DNA from: an uncultured Collinsella sp.
GTDB lineage: Bacteria; Actinomycetota; Coriobacteriia; Coriobacteriales; Coriobacteriaceae
Length of the DNA stretch: 64,000 nt
Direction of reading: 5' to 3'
NCBI GenBank assembly: GCA_902490365.1
Contig: CABUDQ010000001.1
Coordinates: forward strand, 1 to 64,000
Shown: in pieces, positions 24,955 through 33,981 of the stretch
Layout: each line of letters opens with the position of its first letter
How positions within the stretch are numbered: the stretch's first letter is position 1
Notes under the pieces: generated by a model
Databases searched by the model: none
Told to the model about the DNA's origin: nothing
Seen by the model: the letters and a program-made list of their open reading frames with translations, nothing else
Translations under genes and position numbers: made by a program

Positions 24955-25099
24955 GGGAGGGTCTCCGGGGCCGGCTGGCGCGGGTTAAGTTTGCTGCTCT
25001 ACAGTCCTGCGCAAGACGGAAAGCACATTAAGTGCTTTCCTTTGCGTGCGGAACTCGCGACAAACTTAACCCGCGCCAGCCGGCCCCGGAGACCCTCCC
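24955..25099. repeat. Large palindrome with 39-bp perfect arms
   Basis: The arms 24955-24993 and 25061-25099 are exact inverses over 39 bp (starting GGGAGGGTCTCCGGGGCC). The 67-bp centre holds its own 9-bp hairpin (GGAAAGCAC/GTGCTTTCC). It lies upstream of the tRNA-Asp promoter and after the phosphoesterase gene. No coding is seen. Confidence 0.9.
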
Positions 25100-25214
25100 T
25101 GCCGTCACATTGTTCAACCAGTTTTGCGGGCGTGCGCCGCTGCGCGGCTAGCCCGCGTGCTCCGCGGCGGGGTTGGTCTGATGGATCTTGTTGAACTTCG
25201 GCCTTTGGCTCAAA

Positions 25215-25250
25215 GAAAAACGGGAGACGCGATCTGCATCCCCCGTTTTT
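25215..25250 (-). terminator. Terminator of the phosphoesterase gene
   Basis: AAAAACGGGGGATGC pairs imperfectly with GCGTCTCCCGTTTTT on the minus strand, 8 bases after the stop. T runs on both sides would let it act in both directions. Confidence 0.8.
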
Positions 25251-25257
25251 GTTGCGG

Positions 25258-25725
25258 TTACTCCAAGTCAATAAACTTGGTGCTCAGAATCTTGCCGTCT
25301 TTGACGAGCATTCTGGCCATGGTGGGGCCTCGGCTGCCTCTGGGGTAGCTGGCGCTGCCGGGATTGAGGACCAGGCAGCGGCCCACTTGGGCTTCTTTGG
25401 TTACGTGGGTGTGACCGTTGATGGCTACGTCTACGGATCCCACGGGCAGGTCTTCGCGGTAGTGGGCTACAGCGAATTTGAGGCCTTCGTAGGTAAAGAG
25501 GGCCAGACGGTCAACATCCGGGCCGTAGTCGCGGTAGTAGTCGTTGTTGCCTAGGACCGCTCGCACGGGGGCGATGGTGCATAGATGCTCGTAATCCATC
25601 TCTGACGTGAGGTCTCCGGCGTGGATGATTAGATCTGCGCCCTTGAGCTCGTCCAGAAGCGCGGGCGAAAGATAGCCGTGGGTGTCCGAGATGATGTCGA
25701 TGCGCTTGGCGCCTGCACTGTTCAT
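25258..25725 (-). CDS. YfcE/MJ0936-type metallophosphoesterase
   Basis: A 155-residue calcineurin-like phosphodiesterase. All metal motifs are visible: IISDTHG (D-X-H), IIHAGDLTS (GD), VLGNNDY (GNND), VAHY and INGHTHV (GHTH). Relatives hydrolyse phosphodiesters with Mn or Ni; the natural substrate is usually unknown. The ATG chosen follows AAGGGATCTC; the frame extends 16 codons upstream without support. It is a single-gene unit with its own terminator. Confidence 0.9.
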   Translation of the reverse strand: MNSAGAKRIDIISDTHGYLSPALLDELKGADLIIHAGDLTSEMDYEHLCTIAPVRAVLGNNDYYRDYGPDVDRLALFTYEGLKFAVAHYREDLPVGSVDVAINGHTHVTKEAQVGRCLVLNPGSASYPRGSRGPTMARMLVKDGKILSTKFIDLE

Positions 25726-25761
25726 GAGATCCCTTCTGCAAAACCGATTCGGCGTATATAC

Positions 25762-25810
25762 AAAAAGCCCCACGGCTCCGCAGACAATTGGTCTACAGGG
25801 CTGCGGGGCC
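25762..25810 (-). terminator. Terminator of the first LytTR operon
   Basis: Minus-strand GGCCCCGCAGCCC pairs with GGAGCCGTGGGGC with internal bulges, followed by TTTTTG, just after the response regulator stop. Confidence 0.8.
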
Positions 25811-25816
25811 AGTGTG

Positions 25817-26533
25817 CTAGAGGCTCAGGGCCTTCTTGAGCGGCACAACGCGGCGGCGCGAAACCGGCACGCGTTCGTCGACGCCCGTAATGCCCAGTTG
25901 GATAGCGCCCGAGGGCACCGTCTCGACATCCGTGACGCACGCCAAGTTGACGATATAGCGGCGATGAACGCGAAAGAAGCCAAAGTCGCAAAGCTTGGCC
26001 TCGAACTGCGCCAGCGAAGTCGTCGATAGAAAACGATCATCGACGGTATAGATACAGGAGTAATCGTCCTTGGCCATGATGAAGCGAATGTCATCCACGG
26101 GAATGAGGACTTTACGGCCGCCCTTTTCCACCGGAATGCGCTCGATGGTGGCTTTGCTGTCCGTGACGGGCTTGGCGCGCTGCATGACCTTCTCGATCGC
26201 GCGATCCAGGCGCGCCTCCTCAACCGGCTTCATTAGGTAATCGACGGCATCTACGTCGAACGCCTCGACGGCATGATCGCTATACGCAGTCACAAACACA
26301 ATCGCCGGCGGATTCTTAAGCTTATGCAGTGCCTCGGCAAGCTGCAGACCAGAAGCACCGGGCATCGAGATATCGAGAAATACGACATCGACGCGGCTTT
26401 CCATCAACATCTCAATGGCGGAGCGGACGCTCGACGCCTCAGTGATCGTGCCGATCTTGCCCGTCTGCTCGAGCAAGAAGCGAAGTTCCGAACGGGCCGG
26501 GGCCTCATCATCCACAATCATCGCACGCAGCAT
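25817..26533 (-). CDS. LytTR response regulator (first system)
   Basis: A 238-residue regulator. The receiver domain (1-120) has phospho-acceptor Asp54 in VVFLDISMPG, the acidic pair VDDE and the Lys in YLMKPVEE. The LytTR DNA-binding domain (about 135-235) has the characteristic FRVHRRYIVNL motif. It is the third gene of an operon with a glycosyltransferase and a LytS-like kinase. LytTR proteins bind paired 9-bp repeats; such pairs occur elsewhere in the window (4736, 39796). AAAGG lies 10 bases before the chosen ATG. Confidence 0.93.
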   Translation of the reverse strand: MLRAMIVDDEAPARSELRFLLEQTGKIGTITEASSVRSAIEMLMESRVDVVFLDISMPGASGLQLAEALHKLKNPPAIVFVTAYSDHAVEAFDVDAVDYLMKPVEEARLDRAIEKVMQRAKPVTDSKATIERIPVEKGGRKVLIPVDDIRFIMAKDDYSCIYTVDDRFLSTTSLAQFEAKLCDFGFFRVHRRYIVNLACVTDVETVPSGAIQLGITGVDERVPVSRRRVVPLKKALSL

Positions 26534-26605
26534 AGGGATTAAACCTTTCGTCAACAAACTACGCCGGGCATCCGCCGCTTGGCGTTGAGCCCATAGCCTT
26601 TTATT

Positions 26606-27949
26606 TTACTCTTGAATGTCAAAGATGCTCTCCGACAAATCAAGGTGCAGGAGCACTTTGGTGCCCTTGCCCGGCGCCGATTCGACGCGCGTATAAGAGT
26701 GCGGTCCATAAAAGCGATGGATGCGCTCAGAAATATTGTGCATGGCCACACCGGCGCCGCCGCCTTGCGGGGAACTGGCATCGGGGCGGGCGGAGCGCTC
26801 ATCAAACAGCCTGGCGGCGGTGCCCTCGTCCATGCCCACGCCGTTGTCGGCTACGGCAATCAGGATTGCGTCGTCGCCGTCTTGATGGACGGTCACGTCG
26901 ATCCGCAGGGCATCGTCATCGCCCATGCCATGCCGCACGGCGTTCTCGACGATGGGCTGGATTACAAAGGCCGGGACCAACGTGTCCTCGACATCCTCGG
27001 AGACATCGAAGGTCGCCAGTACGCGGTCCTCGCCAAAGCGCGCCTTCTCAAACGTCAGGTAGCGCTTGGTCTGGGCAACCTCGCGCGAGACCGGGATAAG
27101 CGACCCCGAGTTGTCGAGCGTGGCGCGATAGAACGAGGAGAACTCGCGCAGCAGCTCGCGGGCACGCAGCGGATCGGTGCGTGTAAACGACGCGATGGTG
27201 TTGAGCGTGTTAAACAGAAAGTGCGGATTGATCTGCGCTTGCAGAGCACGAACCTCGGCACGGGCCGTGAGCTCCTTTTGCACCTCGAGCTCGTGGATGG
27301 CGAGCTGCGTGGACAGGATCTCGGCAAAACCCGAGGCGAGCGCATACTGGGTGCGGTCTACGGCGCGCGGGGTCTTGTAGTAGAACTTGAGCGTGCCGAC
27401 GGTGCGATCGCCCACCTTGATGGGCGCGATGATACCGGCGGGAACATGGTTGTGCGAACCGTCCGAACCCACCACGTCCACCACGCGGTTGAACGACTGC
27501 ACGATGCCGTGCTCAATAACGTAGCGCGTGGCAAGCGTGTGGATGGGCGAATCGGGCAGCAGCTTTTCCTCGAACTCGCCCGCGCAGGCCAGCACGTTGC
27601 CCTCATCGGTGATGGCAACGGTCATGGCACGTGTCTCGGGCAGGATACGCCGGCACACCAAAAGCGCCGATTCCTGCGTCAGACCGCCCTTAATGTCCTC
27701 GAGCATGGCCGAGGCAACCGAGAGCGTCTCCTCGGTGTACTGGGAGCGTACCGAATCGGGATTGAGCGTCAAAAAGATAAAGATGCACAGGAAGATGCAC
27801 AGCAGCGCGCAGGCAATCACCGTGGCAATCGGCTCAATGCCAGTCGCCAGGGCAAAGATAAAGTACGCCAACACGCAAACGGCGCAGACAACGGCGATGA
27901 TGCGAAAGATTGAAATTGAATTATCGCGCTGGGCGCGGCGGTCGATCAT
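26606..27949 (-). CDS. LytS-type sensor histidine kinase (first system)
   Basis: A 447-residue membrane kinase. Two hydrophobic segments (about 13-35 and 41-62) are followed by a GAF-like sensor region (about 95-215). The HisKA_5 (His_kinase) motif is AQINPHFLFNTLN with phospho-acceptor His243. The HATPase domain carries IVENAVRHGM (N box) and VADNGVGMD (G1). Its start overlaps the upstream stop as ATGA, so translation is coupled to the glycosyltransferase gene. The cognate regulator follows after 72 bp. The extracellular part is minimal, so the signal is probably read in the membrane or cytosol. Confidence 0.93.
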   Translation of the reverse strand: MIDRRAQRDNSISIFRIIAVVCAVCVLAYFIFALATGIEPIATVIACALLCIFLCIFIFLTLNPDSVRSQYTEETLSVASAMLEDIKGGLTQESALLVCRRILPETRAMTVAITDEGNVLACAGEFEEKLLPDSPIHTLATRYVIEHGIVQSFNRVVDVVGSDGSHNHVPAGIIAPIKVGDRTVGTLKFYYKTPRAVDRTQYALASGFAEILSTQLAIHELEVQKELTARAEVRALQAQINPHFLFNTLNTIASFTRTDPLRARELLREFSSFYRATLDNSGSLIPVSREVAQTKRYLTFEKARFGEDRVLATFDVSEDVEDTLVPAFVIQPIVENAVRHGMGDDDALRIDVTVHQDGDDAILIAVADNGVGMDEGTAARLFDERSARPDASSPQGGGAGVAMHNISERIHRFYGPHSYTRVESAPGKGTKVLLHLDLSESIFDIQE

Positions 27950-29133
27950 TCAGCCCCCTCCAGGATGCTAATCAGTTGTGCGTCGCGCCAAAGTTCGTCC
28001 ATGATCTTGGGCCAGAAACTCTGAAAACGCAGGTAGCTTGCGGCGTTTTGGCGGGCATAGGTCTTGGCCTCGTCAATACCATGACGCCAGATGCGCAGAT
28101 ACCCCTCGTGCTCGCGGGTAAACATGCTGCGAACCATGGCGGTCTTGCGCACGCGGTCGTCGAGCTCGCGCGAGATCCACGGACCCGGATAGGGCATGAG
28201 CGATGCGGCCGTAACCGGAATGAGCTCCTTTTGGTGCGCAGCGAACGTCAGCTTGGCCCGCTCGTAGTACCAACGGTACACGTCCTGCATAAAGCGCGGC
28301 GAGCGCTTCTCGGACTCGGGCGGCAGGTGGCGCACGGCCCACTCGTTATCGAACCACACGTCATAGCCGAACATGCGCATGTTAAACAGGTAGTCCAGAT
28401 CCTCGCCGCGGGTGATAAACGGGTCGAAGGCCACACGCGTAAAGGCGCGGGCGTGCAGGGCCATCAGGCCGCCGCATACGTAATTGGAGCGCGAGATGCG
28501 GGTGCCCGAGAGCGCCTTTTTCATCCAGCGATTGAACTCGATACGCTTGGTCCACCAGCGATGGCAAATGCCCACTTTGTCCGTGGGAGCCAGCGGCGAC
28601 CCGTCGCGATCGTAAAAGTATCCGCTCTTGACTAAAATCGGCAGGCCCTGACGCGTCTGCTGGCCCAGCGCATAGGTCGCACGCTTCATAAAGTCGGCAT
28701 CGATGACGGTCTCGTCGTCATCCAAAAACACAACCGCGTCGTGCCCCAGCACCGCCGCGCAGGCAAGACCCATGTTGCGGATGGCGCCGTAGCCGCGCAG
28801 GCTCACGCACTCGCCCGAGCCTTTGGGCGCAATCTGTGCCACGCGGTCGGCAACACGCGAAGCCTGAGTATTAGTAACGACGGTGACCTTAAGTGTGGGA
28901 TGCGCATTAACGATTTCGTGCACGCGATGGGATACGTCGGGTGTGGCAGAAACCGGACAGACCACCAAGAGAATGATGCGCGGAATGTCGCGCACCTGTT
29001 CGAGTGAAGTCAGGCAGCGATCGAGTTCCGGGTTGGCGGCATTGAGCGACGTCGAGTGATCGTAGGTGCCGGGAGCGTTTGCTTGGGTATCATCGCCCGC
29101 CCAATATGTTGGGATCACAACCGTGGCGTTCAT
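27946..29133 (-). CDS. Glycosyltransferase family 2-like protein
   Basis: A 395-residue cytosolic or membrane-associated GT-A glycosyltransferase. VVIPTYWAGDD starts the fold and FLDDDETV near residue 165 holds the metal-binding DXD-type motif. ITRGEDLDYLFNMRMFG near 255 supplies the GED-like acceptor region. The C-terminal 130 residues are helical and lack membrane segments. AAGGAGG lies 8 bases before the ATG. Its stop codon overlaps the start of the LytS gene, so it is the first cistron of the sensor operon. Sugar and acceptor are unknown; an envelope polymer is likely from context. Confidence 0.85.
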   Translation of the reverse strand: MNATVVIPTYWAGDDTQANAPGTYDHSTSLNAANPELDRCLTSLEQVRDIPRIILLVVCPVSATPDVSHRVHEIVNAHPTLKVTVVTNTQASRVADRVAQIAPKGSGECVSLRGYGAIRNMGLACAAVLGHDAVVFLDDDETVIDADFMKRATYALGQQTRQGLPILVKSGYFYDRDGSPLAPTDKVGICHRWWTKRIEFNRWMKKALSGTRISRSNYVCGGLMALHARAFTRVAFDPFITRGEDLDYLFNMRMFGYDVWFDNEWAVRHLPPESEKRSPRFMQDVYRWYYERAKLTFAAHQKELIPVTAASLMPYPGPWISRELDDRVRKTAMVRSMFTREHEGYLRIWRHGIDEAKTYARQNAASYLRFQSFWPKIMDELWRDAQLISILEGAE

Positions 29134-29155
29134 ACCTTTACCCTCCTTGCAACAC

Positions 29156-29191
29156 AAAAACGGGGCGCCGCCAAACACAGGCGACGCCCCG
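29156..29191 (-). terminator. Terminator of the MFS gene
   Basis: CGGGGCG and CGCCCCG close a stem with internal pairing, followed on the minus strand by GTTTTTG. It lies between the MFS stop (29316) and the glycosyltransferase start. Confidence 0.8.
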
Positions 29192-29315
29192 CGACCTAGC
29201 TGATTCCATCATACCCACTTGGGCTAAACATTGCTCGGAAGTCAGAATGATTTATGCGGCTACTTCCAAAAGAGTACTGTAGATAGGCACAATTGCTGTA
29301 CTGAGCCCTGTTGCC

Positions 29316-30566
29316 TTACGCCGCCGCCTGAGTCATGCGGGACAGGCGGACCAGCAGCATAAAGCCAACAACCAGCAGCACGCCAATGGAAAGGACGCCC
29401 AGCGACGGGTTGCCGGTCAGCGAGGTGACGACCGACACTAGAAAGGTGCCCATGACGCTTGCATAACGACCAAAGATGTCAAAGAAGCCGTAGTACTCGT
29501 TGGATTTTTCTTTAGGGATAATGCGGCCAAAGTAGCTACGGCTGAGCGCTTGCACGCCGCCCTGGAACAGGCCGACCATAATGGCAAGCACCCAGAACTC
29601 AAAGGCGGTCTTTAGGAAGAACGCGGCGAACAGCACAATGCCCATGTAGGCGGCGACCGCCACCAGAATCATGTTGAGCGTGCCCACGCGGCCGGCGAGC
29701 TTACCGTAGATGATGGCGGACGGGAAGGCCACAAACTGCGTAACGAGCAGAGCCAGCACCAGTTGGGTCGAGTCGATGCCCAGAGCCGATCCGTAGCTGG
29801 TTGCCATGGAAATAACCGTGTGCACACCGTCGATGTAGAAGAAGAACGCGATCATGTAGACCAGTACGGTCTTGTTGTGGGCAATCTCGCGCATGGTGTG
29901 TCCGACCTCGGAGAACACACCGCCCACGATGTGGCCGATGGTGTCCTCGGGACCGCGCTCGCGACCGTACTTTTGCTTATAGGTGCGAATGAGCGGCAGG
30001 GTAAAGATGAGCCACCAGGCACCAGTGATGATAAACGACAGACGCGTTGCCAGCATGGTGGGGACGCCAAGAGCGGGGCCACCCATGATAAGCGCCAAGC
30101 AGATGATGAACGGCACGGTGGAACCGATGTAGCCCCAGGCATAACCCGAGCTGGACACGGCGTCCATGCGCTCGTCGGTGGTAATGTCAGGCAGCATAGC
30201 GTCGTAGAACGTCATAGAAGAGTTAAGGCCGATGGTGCACAGCACGTACACGGTCAAAAATGCCATGGCGGACATTGGGATAGCCTGCGCCAGGCAAAGA
30301 ACCAGGCCCGTGAGGAAGAAGCCCAAGAAGAACTTAATCTTGTTGCCGGCGTAATCGGCAAGCGCGCCCAGAATGGGCATGAGCATGGCAATGACCAGCG
30401 AGGCAATCGTCTGAGCGTTGCCCCAAGCGACCACCAGGTCTGCCGAGGAAGCACCGGTATTGATGGCGTTAAAGTAGATGGGCACCACCGAGGTATTGAG
30501 CAGTACGAGGGCCGAGTTTCCCACATCGTACATGACCCAGTTACGCTCGAGCTTGGTGTATTTCAT
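29316..30566 (-). CDS. UMF1/Atg22-family major facilitator transporter
   Basis: A 416-residue transporter with about twelve helices. The family MYDVGNSA motif near residue 12 and the GALADYAGNK segment between helices 2 and 3 mark the UMF1/Atg22 group, which includes yeast vacuolar amino-acid effluxers. The substrate in bacteria is unknown. GGVQALSRSYFGRIIPKEK near 340 is also characteristic. AAGGG precedes the ATG. It is a single-gene unit. The 125 bp downstream hold the terminator of this gene and no other gene. Confidence 0.9.
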   Translation of the reverse strand: MKYTKLERNWVMYDVGNSALVLLNTSVVPIYFNAINTGASSADLVVAWGNAQTIASLVIAMLMPILGALADYAGNKIKFFLGFFLTGLVLCLAQAIPMSAMAFLTVYVLCTIGLNSSMTFYDAMLPDITTDERMDAVSSSGYAWGYIGSTVPFIICLALIMGGPALGVPTMLATRLSFIITGAWWLIFTLPLIRTYKQKYGRERGPEDTIGHIVGGVFSEVGHTMREIAHNKTVLVYMIAFFFYIDGVHTVISMATSYGSALGIDSTQLVLALLVTQFVAFPSAIIYGKLAGRVGTLNMILVAVAAYMGIVLFAAFFLKTAFEFWVLAIMVGLFQGGVQALSRSYFGRIIPKEKSNEYYGFFDIFGRYASVMGTFLVSVVTSLTGNPSLGVLSIGVLLVVGFMLLVRLSRMTQAAA

Positions 30567-30667
30567 GGACAGGGACCCTTCGTATTCGCCCGATATGCAG
30601 TTAGTTCATCGTACCCCAATTGTCCAGAAGCGCCGGTAAGGATTCGGCAAAGGGGCACGCACGAGCC

Positions 30668-31612
30668 CTACTCCTCGCGGTCGAACTCCTCGTCGGCGCC
30701 GAGCACGCGACCGCTGTAATTGACATGGTTGGTCACGGCTTCCATATCGCCGGTCTCGATAAAGCGGGCAACCGTGCACTCGTAATCGAGCAGCGCGCGG
30801 TCAAAGACCTCGGGGAAGCTCTCGGTCGAGACTTCATCGGTAAAGGGGTTCTTCCATGCCAAGTGACCCAGGTTGCCGGTGCGCTCGGGCAGCTCCGTCG
30901 TCACGCGGTGCGCAAGGCCGTCGAGCAGCGAATAGTCGTGCACCAAGCCCTCAACCAGCGAGATCGCGCGCGTCTTTACGGAGCCGGCCGGCTCAATCGC
31001 ACGGTAAAGTCGCTGCATATTGGCAACGGCAGCACCGTACTCCCCCGCCGGAATGTCAATACCGTACACGCGTCCGGCAACATAGCTCATCAGCACGCCG
31101 GCCACGCGATTGATGCGATCGGTGGTGACGATCTCGCCCGCCGGCGGGTAATCGTCAACCGTAGCGCCATCGCGTTTAAGCTGCAGCATCAGTACATCCA
31201 GGTCGCTCTCGATCACGGCATGGACCTGACTGCTCGAATCCTCAAGCTCTGAATCGGACTCCACGATGCCAAACTGTTGCTCATAGACAAAGGGGTGAGC
31301 GTTGCGGTCGAGCACGTAATGAGACAGCAGGCCCAGCGCAAAGGCACGACCCAAGCTGGCGTCGCGCGGCAGCAGATGCGACACGCCATCGCGCAGGCAC
31401 GCGAACTGGCGAGACATGCGCGACCGATGCATGACCTGCGCCAGCAGCGTGCAGTCGGAAACACGCGGTGTCAGAATGTGAAAGAAAAACGGGTCGGGGC
31501 CTTGGTTGCCCAAGATAAAGGCAATGCGCTCTTCATCGGACGTGATGACGCCCTGCGGAAGACGGTCGATGCTTTCCTCGCCAAACAGATGATGGGTGAT
31601 AAGCGCGGGCAT
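30668..31612 (-). CDS. Zinc-dependent phospholipase C-like domain protein
   Basis: A 314-residue protein. MPALITHHLFGEE, ILGNQGPDPFFFH and LGLLSHYVLDRNAHPFVYE fit the bacterial zinc-dependent phospholipase C-like family, whose His and Asp residues bind metals. There is no signal peptide, so despite its name the protein is cytosolic and is unlikely to be a toxin. Function in Coriobacteriia is not established. AAAGGA lies 5 bases before the ATG. It sits between the MFS gene and the second LytTR system on the same strand, with about 100 bp on each side. Confidence 0.8.
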   Translation of the reverse strand: MPALITHHLFGEESIDRLPQGVITSDEERIAFILGNQGPDPFFFHILTPRVSDCTLLAQVMHRSRMSRQFACLRDGVSHLLPRDASLGRAFALGLLSHYVLDRNAHPFVYEQQFGIVESDSELEDSSSQVHAVIESDLDVLMLQLKRDGATVDDYPPAGEIVTTDRINRVAGVLMSYVAGRVYGIDIPAGEYGAAVANMQRLYRAIEPAGSVKTRAISLVEGLVHDYSLLDGLAHRVTTELPERTGNLGHLAWKNPFTDEVSTESFPEVFDRALLDYECTVARFIETGDMEAVTNHVNYSGRVLGADEEFDREE

Positions 31613-31704
31613 AATGATCCTTTCGATTTCATTCGATGCCACCCATTATGCCCACTGCGCGCCCATGCCAAACCCGCGGTGGTAAACGACGGCACGCAAG
31701 CCTC

Positions 31705-32439
31705 TTACGCAAGCCCCAGGTGCGACTTGACCTCGGCGGCACGACGACGGGACACCGGCACCGTCGAGCTCACGCGGTCGAGCCTGAGCTCCATCAAGCC
31801 CGTGGAGCCAATCTCAACATTGTGCACGTCTTCCAAATTGACCAGATAGCTGCGATGAACGCGAATAAAGCCCTCGGAGCCCAAGCGACGTTCGAGCGAA
31901 GAGATCGACTCATTGATCAGATATGTTCCCTCGGCGCAGACGGCGTTGCAAAAATCGGCACGCGCCTCAAAGTAGCAGACATCCGCCACGGGGATAAACA
32001 CCTTTTTGCCCCCGCGATCCACCGTCAGGCGCAAGGGCTGGCGCGGAGCATGGACGACACGACGAACGCCCAGGGCGGCCTCGATCTTATCGAGCGCCTT
32101 TGACAGGCGGGCATCCTCGACCGGCTTGACGACGTAATCAATGGCATCGAGGTTATAGGCATCGGCCGCATACTCGGCAAATGCCGTCACAAACACCACG
32201 ACCGGCGGCGTTTTTAGGTTCTGCAGCGTCTCGGCAAGCTCGATTCCCGAGCGGCCGGGCATCGTGATATCCAAAAACAGCACGTCGGGCTTGTTCGACA
32301 GAATCGACTCCACGGCCTCGGTGACATTGCCCGCCTCGGCAATCTGTCCCACACGTGCATCCTTTTCCAGCAGATAACGTAGCTCGGCCCTAATAGGAGG
32401 CTCGTCATCAACCACCAAGATGTTCCATCCCTCGGACAT
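31705..32439 (-). CDS. LytTR response regulator (second system)
   Basis: A 244-residue regulator like the one at 25817. The receiver domain holds phospho-acceptor Asp57 in VLFLDITMPG and a VVKPVED switch. The LytTR domain ends with FIRVHRSYLVNLEDV. It follows its sensor kinase by 39 bp. The duplication of a complete kinase/regulator pair within 6 kb suggests paralogous systems with different inputs. GAGGGG lies about 8 bases before the ATG. Confidence 0.93.
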   Translation of the reverse strand: MSEGWNILVVDDEPPIRAELRYLLEKDARVGQIAEAGNVTEAVESILSNKPDVLFLDITMPGRSGIELAETLQNLKTPPVVVFVTAFAEYAADAYNLDAIDYVVKPVEDARLSKALDKIEAALGVRRVVHAPRQPLRLTVDRGGKKVFIPVADVCYFEARADFCNAVCAEGTYLINESISSLERRLGSEGFIRVHRSYLVNLEDVHNVEIGSTGLMELRLDRVSSTVPVSRRRAAEVKSHLGLA

Positions 32440-32478
32440 ATGCGCTTCCCCTCTTTTTTCTCTCAATCCAACCGCGCG

Positions 32479-33870
32479 CTACACCTTCATCGGCGCCGGC
32501 TCATGCGGCTCGCCGTTCAGCTCGACGATGACCTGCGTTCCCACGCCCTCCTGGGACTTCACGCGCATGCCAGAATCTTCCCCGTAAAAGAAATGGATGC
32601 GCTGAAGCACGTTGAAGAGCGCCAGGCCGCAGCCTCGCTTGATGGAGCCGTCGGCGGTAATGCTCTCGGGCTCCTCTCGGCGATGCTGCTCAAACAGGTG
32701 CGCGCAGACTTCTTCGCTCATACCGATGCCGTCATCTTCGACGATGATCTCCAGACCGTCATCGGTCTCAAAAGCCCTAACACGAATAGAAAGCGGCTCG
32801 GTCTCGCGCTGCGCATGCTTGATGCAGTTTTCGAGCAGCGGCTGCAAGATAAACGGCGGCACCATGCTGTCGCGCACCTCAAAGTCGATGTCGACCGAGA
32901 CGCGCAGACGGCCGTCGCCATACCGGGCCTGCATAAGATTGATATAACGAGTGCCCTGTTCCACCTCGTGCTCGAGCGTGGTGAGCGTATCGGAGTCAGA
33001 AAGCGTCTGACGATAGTAGTTGGAGAAGTCGATCAGCAGCGATCGCGCCTTGTCGGGCTCGGTTCGAACGAGCGACACGATGGTGCTGATGGTATTGAAT
33101 AGAAAATGCGGGTCGACCTGCGACTGCAGGGCGCGAAGCTCCACGCGGGCCGTGAGCTCGTCCTGGCGCTCGAGCTCAAAGCTGGCGAGCTGCGTGGAAA
33201 TGAGATCGGCAAAGCCCGAGGCCAACGCCGTCTGGCGCATATCGATGCTGCTCAGGCGTGGGTAATACAGCTCGAGCGTGCCCACGCAATGCCCGCGCAC
33301 GGTCAGCGGCGCGACAATGCCGGCGCGCAGACGGGGAAAATAGCCGCCCGTCTCATTGGAGGCGTCACGCGAAAATACACTCTGTTCGCCAGACTCGATC
33401 ACGTTGAGCGTGGTCTTGAGCACGACCGGGGTGCCGGCAGGGCACTTTGCCGAGTCCTCGCCCCAGCTTGCCAACACCTGTTTGCCATCGGTAAAGCAGA
33501 TGGCAGAGGCGATGGTCTCGGACAGGATAATTTTAGAGGCGCCCAGGGCCGCTTCGGGCGTAAGGCCACGCGACGTGTAGGCGAATATTTTTGATGCGAT
33601 GGCGAGCGTACGGTCGGTTGCGCTCGATGTGAGGTCGTCGGGGACCACAAAGACGTACGAGAAAAAGAAGCACAGCATGACCAGGCCGGCAATAACGACA
33701 ACGCCCGGAACGGGATTGGGATTATCGGTTAAATCCCAGATAAGCAGCAGGATAAGCGCCGGAACGACAATACCGAGCAGGATGGCCTGAACCACATGCT
33801 GGGCCGTACGAAAGACCTTGGTAGAGTTGTAGCTCTTGCCCAGAATCAGCCTGTTTAAATCCACCGTCAT
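32479..33870 (-). CDS. LytS-type sensor histidine kinase (second system)
   Basis: A 463-residue membrane kinase with two helices (about 28-46 and 54-76) and a GAF-like region (about 90-225). The phospho-acceptor is His255 in SQVDPHFLFNT, where the first kinase has INPHF. The N box is LLENCIKHAQ and the G1 box is VEDDGIGMS. It is first in a two-gene operon with the regulator at 31705. The start is either this ATG, which abuts an AGAGGGG, or the GTG two codons later, which has better spacing. Upstream is the terminator of the amidohydrolase gene. Confidence 0.92.
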   Translation of the reverse strand: MTVDLNRLILGKSYNSTKVFRTAQHVVQAILLGIVVPALILLLIWDLTDNPNPVPGVVVIAGLVMLCFFFSYVFVVPDDLTSSATDRTLAIASKIFAYTSRGLTPEAALGASKIILSETIASAICFTDGKQVLASWGEDSAKCPAGTPVVLKTTLNVIESGEQSVFSRDASNETGGYFPRLRAGIVAPLTVRGHCVGTLELYYPRLSSIDMRQTALASGFADLISTQLASFELERQDELTARVELRALQSQVDPHFLFNTISTIVSLVRTEPDKARSLLIDFSNYYRQTLSDSDTLTTLEHEVEQGTRYINLMQARYGDGRLRVSVDIDFEVRDSMVPPFILQPLLENCIKHAQRETEPLSIRVRAFETDDGLEIIVEDDGIGMSEEVCAHLFEQHRREEPESITADGSIKRGCGLALFNVLQRIHFFYGEDSGMRVKSQEGVGTQVIVELNGEPHEPAPMKV

Positions 33871-33895
33871 CCCCTCTTGTCCGTAGCACCCATAG

Positions 33896-33923
33896 CAATA
33901 AAGAGGGCCGCAAGCGACCCTCT
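33896..33923 (-). terminator. Terminator of the amidohydrolase operon
   Basis: AGAGGGTCGC and GCGGCCCTCT pair around a short loop on the minus strand, followed by TTTATTG. Confidence 0.8.
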
Positions 33924-33981
33924 CCATTGCATTATGCAATCAAAAACTGTGTTTTACATCAAGCCATCGACAAACGGTATC

